Part shown: positions 14,781 through 20,566 of the stretch, one piece after another | Position numbering within the stretch: position 1 is the stretch's first letter | Layout: the number at the start of each line of letters is the position of its first letter | NCBI GenBank assembly: GCA_900548585.1 | Contig: URLI01000038.1 | Span: forward strand, 1-20,566 | DNA from: an uncultured Prevotella sp. | Lineage (GTDB): Bacteria > Bacteroidota > Bacteroidia > Bacteroidales > Bacteroidaceae | Length of the DNA: 20,566 bases | Direction of reading: 5' to 3' | Notes under the pieces: model-generated | What the model saw: only the letters and a program-made list of their open reading frames with translations | Databases searched by the model: none | Told to the model about the DNA's origin: nothing | Translations under genes and position numbers: made by a program

Positions 14781-14785
14781 CTCCT
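14781..14785 (-). promoter_or_regulatory. Shine-Dalgarno of rplW
   Basis: AGGAG on the minus strand, 8 nt before the ATG at 14772, in the 14-bp gap after rplD. Confidence 0.6.
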
Positions 14786-14786
14786 A

Positions 14787-15416
14787 TTACTTTGTTAACA
14801 CTTCGTCGATGGCCTGCAACGAACTCTCAGCGATGACAAGCACGTCAGCGTTGAGGATTTTGTAGGTGTTGATGTCCGTAGCCGTCATCACCTCAGTCTT
14901 TTGCAGGTTGCGAGCCGACAAATATACATTTTTTTCAACTTTTGGCAAAACGAGAAGCAGTTTCTTGCCGTCAACTTTAAGATTTTTAGTAATGTTTATA
15001 AAATCTTTTGTCTTCGGGGCCTCCATGTCGAAGTCTTCGACAACGAGGAGTGCGTCCTCCTTCACCTTGTATGCGAGTGCGCTCCTGCGTGCCAGCTGCT
15101 TCACCTTCTTGTTGAGCTTGAAGCCATAGTCGCGCGGCTTCGGGCCGAACACGGTGCCGCCGCCCTTGAGCAGGGGCGAGTTGATGTCGCCGCGACGGGC
15201 GCCGCCGCTGCCTTTCTGCCGTATGAGTTTGCGTGTGGAACCTGCATGCTCGCTGCGCTCCTTCGTCTTGGCTGTGCCCTGGCGCTGGTTTGCGAGATAC
15301 TGCTTCACGTCAAGATATATAACGTGGTCGTTCGGTTCAATTCCGAAGATAGATTCGTTTAACGTAACCTTTCTTCCGGTCTCCTGACCTTTGATGCTTA
15401 ATACGTTAATTTCCAT
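14787..15416 (-). CDS. rplD: 50S ribosomal protein L4
   Basis: uL4, with a long loop that lines the exit tunnel; in E. coli it also represses the S10 operon. It has 209 residues. The loop region carries STRKLIRQKGSGGARRGDIN and GGGTVFGPKPRDY, highly conserved. The C-terminal half includes NITKNLKVDGKKLLLVLP and KILNADVLVIAESSLQAI. Its ATG overlaps the rplC stop by one base (TAATG), so the two are probably translationally coupled. Confidence 0.96.
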   Translation of the reverse strand: MEINVLSIKGQETGRKVTLNESIFGIEPNDHVIYLDVKQYLANQRQGTAKTKERSEHAGSTRKLIRQKGSGGARRGDINSPLLKGGGTVFGPKPRDYGFKLNKKVKQLARRSALAYKVKEDALLVVEDFDMEAPKTKDFINITKNLKVDGKKLLLVLPKVEKNVYLSARNLQKTEVMTATDINTYKILNADVLVIAESSLQAIDEVLTK

Positions 15417-16030
15417 TAGATGTTTATTATTACGGTTGAACCTTTGCAGCCAGCAACGCTACCTTTCACGATGAGAAGGTTGCTTTCTGGTATTACCTTT
15501 AACACTCTGAGGTTCTGGGTTGTCACTCTGTCGCCGCCCATTTGGCCGCCCATGCGCATACCCTTGAACACTTTTGCCGGGTAAGAGCAAGCGCCGATAG
15601 ATCCCGGCTTGCGCGCGCGGTCATCCTGTCCGTGCGTTGCCTGCCCCACGCCGCCGAAGCCGTGACGCTTCATGACGCCCTGGAAGCCTTTTCCTTTCGA
15701 TGTACCTACGACATCGACGAAATCGACGCCGTTGAAGATTTCCACCGTAATGGTGTCCCCGAGGTTGTGTTCCCCGTCAAACTTGAACTCGGCCAAGTGA
15801 GCCTTCGGTGTTGTCCCGGCCTTCTTGAAGACACCCATCATTGGTTTGGTGGTGTTCTTCTCCTTGGCTTCCCCGAAACCCAACTGCACGGCTTCGTAAC
15901 CATCCTTCTCGACGGTCTTCACCTGGGTGACAACACATGGGCCAGCTTCGATAACAGTGCACGGCACGTTCTTGCCGTCGGCACTGAAAACGGATGTCAT
16001 TCCGATTTTCTTTCCTAATAATCCTGGCAT
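15416..16030 (-). CDS. rplC: 50S ribosomal protein L3
   Basis: uL3, an early 50S assembly protein whose tip approaches the peptidyl-transferase centre. It has 204 residues starting MPGLLGKKIGMTSVFSADGK. KGKGFQGVMKRHGFGGVGQA and PGSIGACSYPAKVFKGMRMG are family signatures, followed by GGDRVTTQNLRVLKV. It follows rpsJ after an unusually long 91-bp spacer holding a GC-rich hairpin. Confidence 0.96.
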   Translation of the reverse strand: MPGLLGKKIGMTSVFSADGKNVPCTVIEAGPCVVTQVKTVEKDGYEAVQLGFGEAKEKNTTKPMMGVFKKAGTTPKAHLAEFKFDGEHNLGDTITVEIFNGVDFVDVVGTSKGKGFQGVMKRHGFGGVGQATHGQDDRARKPGSIGACSYPAKVFKGMRMGGQMGGDRVTTQNLRVLKVIPESNLLIVKGSVAGCKGSTVIINI

Positions 16031-16073
16031 TTCAATTAATGTTTATTGTTGTTTTAATTTGTTTGTGGCCGCC

Positions 16074-16110
16074 GGCCGCCCCGTCGTTCTATGTGTTTGC
16101 GGGGAAGGCC
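16074..16110 (-). promoter_or_regulatory. Hairpin between rpsJ and rplC
   Basis: On the minus strand GGCC-TT-CCCCG pairs with CGGGG-C-GGCC: nine base pairs with a small internal loop and a 16-nt apical loop. No T-run follows. It could be an attenuator, processing site or ribosomal-protein target. Confidence 0.45.
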
Positions 16111-16121
16111 TTAGCCGTTTG

Positions 16122-16427
16122 CTACACCTTTATCTCCACCTCGACGCCGCTGGGCAGGTCGAGTTTCATCAGCGAGTCTACGGTCTTTGATGTCGCGCTG
16201 TAGATGTCGATGAGACGCTTGTAGTTGCTCAGCTGGAACTGCTCGCGTGCTTTCTTGTTGACGAAAGTGGAGCGGTTCACCGTGTAGATGCGCTTGCGGG
16301 TGGGGAGAGGGATCGGCCCGCTCACGATAGCGCCCGTGGCCTTCACGGCCTTCACGATTTTCTCTGCTGATTTGTCAACCAGCTGGTGGTCGTAGCTTTT
16401 CAGCTTGATCCTGATTTTCTGACTCAT
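16122..16427 (-). CDS. rpsJ: 30S ribosomal protein S10 (NusE)
   Basis: uS10, a 30S head protein that also acts in transcription antitermination as NusE and links RNA polymerase to the ribosome through NusG. It has 101 residues, starting MSQKIRIKLKSYDHQLVDKS. GPIPLPTRKRIYTVNRSTFV is the family signature. The stop is TAG. It directly follows fusA (90 bp); the tuf gene usual at this point in many bacteria is absent. Confidence 0.97.
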   Translation of the reverse strand: MSQKIRIKLKSYDHQLVDKSAEKIVKAVKATGAIVSGPIPLPTRKRIYTVNRSTFVNKKAREQFQLSNYKRLIDIYSATSKTVDSLMKLDLPSGVEVEIKV

Positions 16428-16470
16428 TGTCTTTTTCTTTTTATTGTTAAGTTATAGTTGTTGTTCAACA

Positions 16471-16513
16471 AGAGGTTGGGCCGCTGAAGAGTCATTTGCT
16501 CAGCGGTCCCTCT
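16471..16513 (-). promoter_or_regulatory. Hairpin between fusA and rpsJ
   Basis: On the minus strand AGAGG-GA-CCGCTGA pairs with TCAGCGG-CCCAA-CCTCT: a 7-bp GC-rich upper stem and a 5-bp lower stem. An A-run precedes it and no T-run follows, so on the minus strand it is not a standard terminator. Read on the plus strand it would be followed by TTTTTT. Confidence 0.5.
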
Positions 16514-16517
16514 TTTT

Positions 16518-18644
16518 TCATACCAAGTCAACGCGTCCGTTCACTTCCTCGAGCACGGTCTTTGCGATGCCTGAAGACAGCGGTGCGTGGTGGTCATACT
16601 GCATCGAGCTTGTGGCGCGTCCCGAGGTGATGGTGCGCAGCGATGTCACATATCCGAACATCTCTGCCAGCGGCACCATGGCCTTCACTATGCGTGCGCC
16701 GCTGCGTGCCTCGTCCATGCCTTCCACCTGCCCACGGCGCTTGTTGAGGTCGCCGATGACGTCACCCATGTTCTCTTCCGGTGTCACCACCTCCAGTTTC
16801 ATTATGGGCTCCATCAGCACCGGGCCTGCCTTCACGCATGCGTTCTTGTATGCGTTGCGCGCAGCCAGCTCGAATGACAGCTGGTCAGAGTCAACCGGGT
16901 GGAACGAGCCGTCGAGCAGCGTCACCTTCAGCGAGTCGAGCGGGTATCCGCCGAGCACGCCGTTCTTCATGGCGTCCTCGAAGCCTTTCTGCACCGAGGG
17001 TATGAACTCCTTCGGCACGTTGCCGCCCTTCACCTCGTTGACGAACTGCAGTCCGCCATTTTCCTTCACGTCCCAGTCTGCGTCAACAGGCCCTACGTTT
17101 ACGATTATGTCTGCGAACTTACCGCGTCCGCCGGTCTGCTTCTTGTAGACCTCGCGGAGGTTGACTTCCTTGGTGATAGCCTCCTTGTAGTTCACCTGCG
17201 GCTTGCCCTGGTTGCATTCCACCTTGAACTCGCGGCGCAGGCGGTCGAGGATGATGTCGAGGTGCAGCTCGCCCATTCCCGAGATCACGGTCTGCCCGCT
17301 CTGCTCGTCGGTATGCACGGTGAACGTCGGGTCCTCCTCTGCCAGTTTGGCGAGGCCGTTGTCAAGCTTTGCGATGTCTGCCTGGCTCTTCGGCTCAACA
17401 GCCACTGATATGACGGTGTCCGGGAACGAGATGCTCTCGAGGATTATCGGGTGTTCCTCGTCGCAGAGCGTGTCGCCGGTGCGTATGTCCTTGAAGCCCA
17501 CGCCGGCGCCGATGTCTCCGGCATCGATGCTCTCCATCGGCTGCTGCTTGTTGGAGTTCATCTGGAACAGGCGGCTCACGCGCTCCTTCTTGCCAGAGCG
17601 TGTGTTGTAGACATACGACCCTGCCTCTACCTTTCCCGAATATACGCGGAAGAACACGAGGCGTCCCACGTACGGGTCTGTTGCTATCTTGAACGCGAGC
17701 GCCGATGTCGGCTCGCTTTCAACTGGCTTGCGGTCCTCCTCCTCGCCGGTGTCCGGGTTCTCGCCCACTATGGCGGGAGTGTCCTGCGGCGACGGAAGGA
17801 AAGCGCACACATAGTCGAGCAGTGTCTGCACGCCCTTGTTCTTGAAAGAAGATCCGCACAGCACCGGTGTGCACTCCATTGCGAGTGTTCCCTTGCGTAT
17901 TGCGGCGATCAGTTCCTCCTCTGTTATCGAGTTGGGATCGTCGAAGAATTTCTCCATGAGCGCCTCGTCGAACTCTGCGGCTGCCTCGACGAGTTTGTCA
18001 CGCCATTCCTGCGCCTCGTCCTTGAGGTCGTCGGGTATCTCCGTCACCTCGAACTCCGCGCCCTGCGTCTCGTCACGCCACAGGATGGCCTTCATCTTCA
18101 GCAGGTCAACCAGTCCCTTGAAAGTCTCCTCCTGCCCGATCGGGACAACGAGCGAGACAGGGTTCGCGCCGAGCACTTCTTTCATCTGCGTCAGCACGTC
18201 GAAGTAGTTAGCCCCCGAGCGGTCCATCTTGTTGACGTAGCCCAGGCGCGGCACGTTGTACTTGTCGGCCTGGCGCCACACCGTCTCGCTCTGCGGCTGC
18301 ACGCCGCCCACGGCGCAGTATGTCGCCACGGCTCCGTCGAGCACACGCAGCGAGCGCTCCACCTCTGCGGTGAAGTCTACGTGGCCCGGGGTGTCTATCA
18401 GGTTTATCTTGTATTGCTTTTTGTCATAGTGCCAGTAGCACGTCGTGGCTGCCGAGGTGATGGTTATGCCCCTCTCCTGCTCCTGCGCCATCCAGTCCAT
18501 GGTTGCCGCGCCGTCGTGCACCTCGCCCAGCTTGTGTGTTTTTCCCGTATAGTAGAGAATACGCTCAGACGTTGTTGTCTTTCCGGCGTCAATGTGAGCC
18601 ATGATGCCGATGTTGCGCGTCAAATGTAAATCCTGTTTTGCCAT
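16518..18644 (-). CDS. fusA: Elongation factor G
   Basis: GTPase that drives translocation of tRNAs and mRNA, and ribosome recycling with RRF. It has 708 residues, full length. The G domain has AHIDAGKT (16-23), RGITITSAAT for switch I (58-67), DTPGH (84-88) and NKMD (138-141). Later domains include the conserved GMGELHLDIILDRLRREF and the C-terminal GYVTSLRTITSGRATSSMQY. All GTPase motifs are intact, so this looks like the housekeeping EF-G of the str operon and not a divergent second paralogue. It lies 42 bp after rpsG. Confidence 0.97.
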   Translation of the reverse strand: MAKQDLHLTRNIGIMAHIDAGKTTTSERILYYTGKTHKLGEVHDGAATMDWMAQEQERGITITSAATTCYWHYDKKQYKINLIDTPGHVDFTAEVERSLRVLDGAVATYCAVGGVQPQSETVWRQADKYNVPRLGYVNKMDRSGANYFDVLTQMKEVLGANPVSLVVPIGQEETFKGLVDLLKMKAILWRDETQGAEFEVTEIPDDLKDEAQEWRDKLVEAAAEFDEALMEKFFDDPNSITEEELIAAIRKGTLAMECTPVLCGSSFKNKGVQTLLDYVCAFLPSPQDTPAIVGENPDTGEEEDRKPVESEPTSALAFKIATDPYVGRLVFFRVYSGKVEAGSYVYNTRSGKKERVSRLFQMNSNKQQPMESIDAGDIGAGVGFKDIRTGDTLCDEEHPIILESISFPDTVISVAVEPKSQADIAKLDNGLAKLAEEDPTFTVHTDEQSGQTVISGMGELHLDIILDRLRREFKVECNQGKPQVNYKEAITKEVNLREVYKKQTGGRGKFADIIVNVGPVDADWDVKENGGLQFVNEVKGGNVPKEFIPSVQKGFEDAMKNGVLGGYPLDSLKVTLLDGSFHPVDSDQLSFELAARNAYKNACVKAGPVLMEPIMKLEVVTPEENMGDVIGDLNKRRGQVEGMDEARSGARIVKAMVPLAEMFGYVTSLRTITSGRATSSMQYDHHAPLSSGIAKTVLEEVNGRVDLV

Positions 18645-18686
18645 TTTCTTCTTATCCTATCTTTTTACCTTTTCACCTACTGTGTA

Positions 18687-19163
18687 TCAGAAACGGAAAT
18701 GTGCAAACGCGCGGTTAGCCTCTGCCATGCGGTGCATGTCCTCCTTGCGCTTGTAGGCGCCGCCCTGGCTGCTGTATGCGTCCATTATCTCTGCCGCGAG
18801 TTTCTCCGACATGCTCTTGCCGCCGCGCTTGCGGGCGTACATGATGAGGTTCTTCATCGATACGCTTTCCTTGCGGTCCGGACGGATTTCCGTCGGCACC
18901 TGAAACGTTGCGCCTCCGATGCGGCGGCTCTTCACCTCCACCTGCGGAGTGATGTTGTCAAGAGCCTGCTTCCATATCTCGAGAGCCGGCTTCTCCTCGT
19001 TCTGCATCTTTGCGGAAACGATGTCGAGCGCGTTGTAGAAAATCTCATACGACGTGTTTTTCTTGCCGTCGTACATCAGATGGTTGACAAACTTTGACAC
19101 TTTCTTGTCATTGAAACGCGGATCCGGCAGGATGACGCGCTTCTTTGGTTTTGCTTTTCTCAT
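18687..19163 (-). CDS. rpsG: 30S ribosomal protein S7
   Basis: uS7, a primary 16S rRNA-binding protein that starts head assembly; in E. coli it represses the str operon by binding the S12-S7 spacer. It has 158 residues starting MRKAKPKKRVILPDPRFN. It contains NITPQVEVKSRRIGGATFQV, the family signature, and ends AEANRAFAHFRF. The frame is open to 19229, but the 22 extra residues do not match the family, so 19163 is used. The preceding spacer is the longest in the cluster (222 bp). Confidence 0.96.
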   Translation of the reverse strand: MRKAKPKKRVILPDPRFNDKKVSKFVNHLMYDGKKNTSYEIFYNALDIVSAKMQNEEKPALEIWKQALDNITPQVEVKSRRIGGATFQVPTEIRPDRKESVSMKNLIMYARKRGGKSMSEKLAAEIMDAYSSQGGAYKRKEDMHRMAEANRAFAHFRF

Positions 19164-19264
19164 TTTGTATGTTTCTGTTTTTATTCTGCATGGGGCTGTT
19201 TTCTTCCTGATCTTCAACGTCTTCACCAAGACATTTACTCAACCTGTTTTTAACAATTCTCCAG

Positions 19265-19272
19265 CAAAACTA
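19265..19272 (-). promoter_or_regulatory. Possible internal promoter -7 box ahead of rpsG
   Basis: TAGTTTTG followed by C on the minus strand, an exact TAnnTTTG match. The best -33 candidate is TCTG (19295-19298) at a 22-bp spacing, slightly long and imperfect. If used, it would transcribe rpsG onward without rpsL. Confidence 0.35.
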
Positions 19273-19332
19273 TTATATTATTAAACTCATCTTGCAGACG
19301 GTGACGCCCGTCCCTGCGTTTTTCCATGAAGG

Positions 19333-19378
19333 GCGGTGGTCAGCCCCAGGCCATCCCCGGCCTTGGCCTGACCGCCGC
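19333..19378 (-). promoter_or_regulatory. Long hairpin in the rpsL-rpsG spacer
   Basis: GCGGCGGTCAG pairs with CTGACCACCGC (11 positions, one G-T wobble), and inside it GGCCAAGG-type bases pair with CCTGGCC-type bases around a six-base loop. It begins 7 nt after the rpsL stop. No T-run follows. The position matches the E. coli S7 control site, though the sequence is different. Confidence 0.6.
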
Positions 19379-19385
19379 ATGTTTC

Positions 19386-19766
19386 TCACTTCTTTGCCTT
19401 CGGACGCTTCGCGCCATACTTTGAACGGCGCTGCAGGCGATTTGCCACGCCTGCCGTGTCGAGCGTCCCACGCACGATGTGATAGCGCACACCGGGGAGG
19501 TCCTTCACACGACCGCCGCGCACAAGCACGATGGAGTGCTCCTGAAGGTTGTGACCCTCTCCGGGAATGTAGGAGTTGACCTCCTTCTGGTTCGTCAGAC
19601 GTACACGCGCAACCTTGCGCATTGCAGAGTTAGGCTTCTTCGGGGTCGTTGTATATACACGGACGCAGACACCGCGACGCTGAGGACATGAGTCCAGTGC
19701 CGGCGACTTGCTCTTGTAAGCGAACACCTTTCTGCCTTTTCTTACCAATTGTGAAATTGTAGGCAT
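19386..19766 (-). CDS. rpsL: 30S ribosomal protein S12
   Basis: uS12, a decoding-centre protein and the site of classical streptomycin-resistance changes. It has 126 residues starting MPTISQLVRKGRKVF. It contains TTTPKKPNSAMRK with Lys43 and GGRVKDLPGVRYH with Lys88, both the streptomycin-sensitive residues. It is the first gene of the cluster. A promoter lies about 90 bp upstream; the leader is AT-rich and has no Shine-Dalgarno sequence. Confidence 0.97.
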   Translation of the reverse strand: MPTISQLVRKGRKVFAYKSKSPALDSCPQRRGVCVRVYTTTPKKPNSAMRKVARVRLTNQKEVNSYIPGEGHNLQEHSIVLVRGGRVKDLPGVRYHIVRGTLDTAGVANRLQRRSKYGAKRPKAKK

Positions 19767-19851
19767 TGTTTTACTTTTTAAATTTATATATTTATTTTCG
19801 TTATTTTCAGCAACTTATGGACGCACTTTATCATCCGTACATTTTGAGGTG

Positions 19852-19883
19852 CAAAGGTACGAATATTTTTTTTATCCACCTAA
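19852..19883 (-). promoter_or_regulatory. Main promoter of the ribosomal-protein cluster
   Basis: On the minus strand TTAG (19880-19883), a 20-bp spacer, then TACCTTTG (19852-19859) followed by C. The -7 box is an exact TAnnTTTG match and the -33 box matches TTTG in three of four positions. Transcription would start near 19845, giving an rpsL leader of about 75-80 nt. Confidence 0.75.
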
Positions 19884-20210
19884 CAATAATAAAATCGTTT
19901 TTTTTACAGGAATGTAATTTTAACAAAAAATAAACTTAGGGTACATTCTTTAATACCGCGCGCGGCACTTTGCGGCATTCGTTTGCCAATCTCAGCATGT
20001 CATTTTCCACAACATAACATGCGTGAATATTCTCCCAGACACAACATTCGGCAGACAACCCCGACATGCCGGGCAGCGCGGTTCATGCAATAAGGCACGG
20101 GCGGACATACAGGGCGTAAGTCCCTACAAATGTGCCAGCCCCGAAAGGGTGTCTGTCCCTGAAAGGGTGTTAGTCCGGACAAGACAATAATAAATAGTTG
20201 CTTTTATATT
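19884..20210. other. Non-coding stretch between the divergent promoters
   Basis: No convincing gene. The rpsL-proximal part is AT-rich, with runs of T and A (about 19891-19932). From about 19960 to 20110 the sequence is GC-richer without clear structure. The motif GGGnGTnnGTCC then occurs three times (20112-20123, 20147-20158, 20165-20176); the last two lie in an 18-bp tandem repeat (20141-20158, 20159-20176). Confidence 0.5.
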
Positions 20211-20251
20211 TATCAAAGGGAATAAAGATATGTATCAAAGGGAATAAAGAT
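20211..20251. repeat. Direct repeat, two 19-bp copies with 22-bp period
   Basis: TATCAAAGGGAATAAAGAT occurs at 20211-20229 and exactly again at 20233-20251. A shorter relative, AAGGTAATAAAGA, follows at about 20262-20274. The block lies about 65 bp upstream of the plus-strand promoter, where an activator or repressor could bind. Confidence 0.8.
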
Positions 20252-20315
20252 TATATATAATAAGGTAATAAAGAAAAGAAAATTGGAACATAAGAGCAAA
20301 AAGTCATCAAAAAAG

Positions 20316-20346
20316 TTGTATGTAAAAATAATTCTATATAATTTTG
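20316..20346 (+). promoter_or_regulatory. Strong Bacteroidetes-type promoter for a plus-strand unit leaving the window
   Basis: TTG at 20316-20318, a 20-bp spacer, then TAATTTTG at 20339-20346 followed by C. Box sequences and spacing match the consensus, and the -7 box is identical to that of argR. Transcription would start near 20353. Confidence 0.75.
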
Positions 20347-20352
20347 CACCGA

Positions 20353-20446
20353 CCTTATATATATAAAGGTGTAGCCAATGGGCAACATTACATTTCACAA
20401 CATCGGTGCATTCCTGCACCATAAACGCAGGAAAGAGGAGGCAGTT
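20353..20446 (+). promoter_or_regulatory. Structured 5' leader with mutually exclusive hairpins
   Basis: GGTGCA pairs with TGCACC (20405-20420, four-base loop). TTCCTGC (20411-20417) pairs with GCAGGAA (20427-20433). The two stems share bases 20411-20417 and cannot coexist; the second ends three bases before AGGAGG (20436-20441). An AT-rich hairpin (20353-20369) lies at the expected 5' end. No known riboswitch consensus was recognised. Confidence 0.5.
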
Positions 20447-20494
20447 ATGTTAACGAACGTTACCGCCCCCCCCGAGATTGTTATATTTTATTAA
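20447..20494 (+). CDS. Possible 15-codon leader peptide with C8 tract
   Basis: An ATG with a canonical AGGAGG five bases upstream opens a 15-residue ORF, MLTNVTAPPEIVIFY, ending in TAA. The codons for Ala-Pro-Pro are built from a run of eight C (20466-20473). Changing the run by one base would redirect the frame: loss of one C gives a stop near 20514, gain of one gives a stop near 20565. It resembles no known protein. It may be a leader peptide, a phase-variable start of a longer gene, or a chance ORF with the true gene beyond the window. Confidence 0.4.
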   Translation: MLTNVTAPPEIVIFY

Positions 20495-20566
20495 CACACT
20501 CTCATCGCTTGCGTAACTATTCAGCAATATTGTTCATGACAAATTCTGTCTCAGCACTAACTTGAC

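Noticed and set aside
16471..16513. Rho-independent terminator on the plus strand (stem then TTTTTT)
   Set aside because: No plus-strand gene lies upstream that it could terminate; the T-run is the complement of A's at the end of fusA.
17451..18629. 392-codon plus-strand ORF opposite fusA
   Set aside because: A shadow of the GC-rich, highly conserved fusA; Val/Leu/His/Arg-rich with no recognisable domain.
19164..19229. Upstream extension of rpsG
   Set aside because: The 22 extra residues precede the conserved MRKAKPKKRV start of S7 and do not resemble the family.
19273..19380. 35-codon minus-strand ORF (MRRSGQGRGW...) in the rpsL-rpsG spacer
   Set aside because: It is the reading of the hairpin arms, with no ribosome-binding site and unlikely composition.
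20000..20182. 60-codon minus-strand ORF (MSGLTPFQGQ...)
   Set aside because: Its N-terminal part is just the translation of the 18-bp tandem repeat; no domain is visible and no promoter or ribosome site is present.
20112..20251. CRISPR array
   Set aside because: There are only two or three copies, with spacings too short and unequal for repeat-spacer units, and no cas gene is present.
20213..20422. 69-codon minus-strand ORF over the right-edge promoter and leader
   Set aside because: AT-rich sequence giving Phe/Leu/Tyr-rich translation; it runs antisense through a consensus promoter.

Overview
The window is a bacterial ribosomal-protein super-cluster, almost all of it on the minus strand. 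It reads right to left from rpsL (19766) to rplQ (1305): rpsL-rpsG-fusA, rpsJ-rplCDWB-rpsS-rplV-rpsC-rplP-rpmC-rpsQ, rplNXE-rpsNH-rplFR-rpsE-rpmD-rplO-secY-map-infA-rpmJ, rpsMKD-rpoA-rplQ. These are the fused str, S10, spc and alpha operons. Several signs point to Bacteroidales, probably a Prevotella-like genus. Protein sequences are Bacteroidetes-like. adk is missing between secY and map, and tuf is missing after fusA. Promoters have the TTTG-N20-TAnnTTTG form. Most genes lack a Shine-Dalgarno sequence. This assignment is inference from sequence, since no search was run.

Left flank (1-1304): remains of a broken gene (about 70-330), then a well-formed promoter and argR (442-918, plus strand). 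After argR come two tandem copies of a palindromic intergenic element. The second copy carries a 99-bp palindromic insert. A rho-independent terminator of the ribosomal transcript (1242-1276) follows, so argR and rplQ converge.

Core (1305-19766): 33 genes, mostly 0-50 bp apart, with two overlaps (rplX/rplE by 4 nt, rplD/rplC by 1 nt). Six spacers are much longer, and most of them hold hairpins or promoter-like boxes: rpsL-rpsG 222 bp, rpsN-rpsH 129 bp, rpmJ-rpsM 103 bp, rpsK-rpsD 93 bp, rpsJ-rplC 91 bp, fusA-rpsJ 90 bp. They are the natural candidates for internal promoters, RNA processing or ribosomal-protein feedback sites. The genes supply both ribosomal subunits, EF-G, IF-1, the SecY translocon channel, methionine aminopeptidase and the RNA polymerase alpha subunit.

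Right flank (19767-20566): the leader and promoter of rpsL, about 350 bp with only short repeats, then a strong plus-strand promoter (20316-20346). This drives a structured leader with two mutually exclusive hairpins, a canonical AGGAGG and a 15-codon ORF containing a run of eight C. That unit runs off the window and is the least explained signal here.
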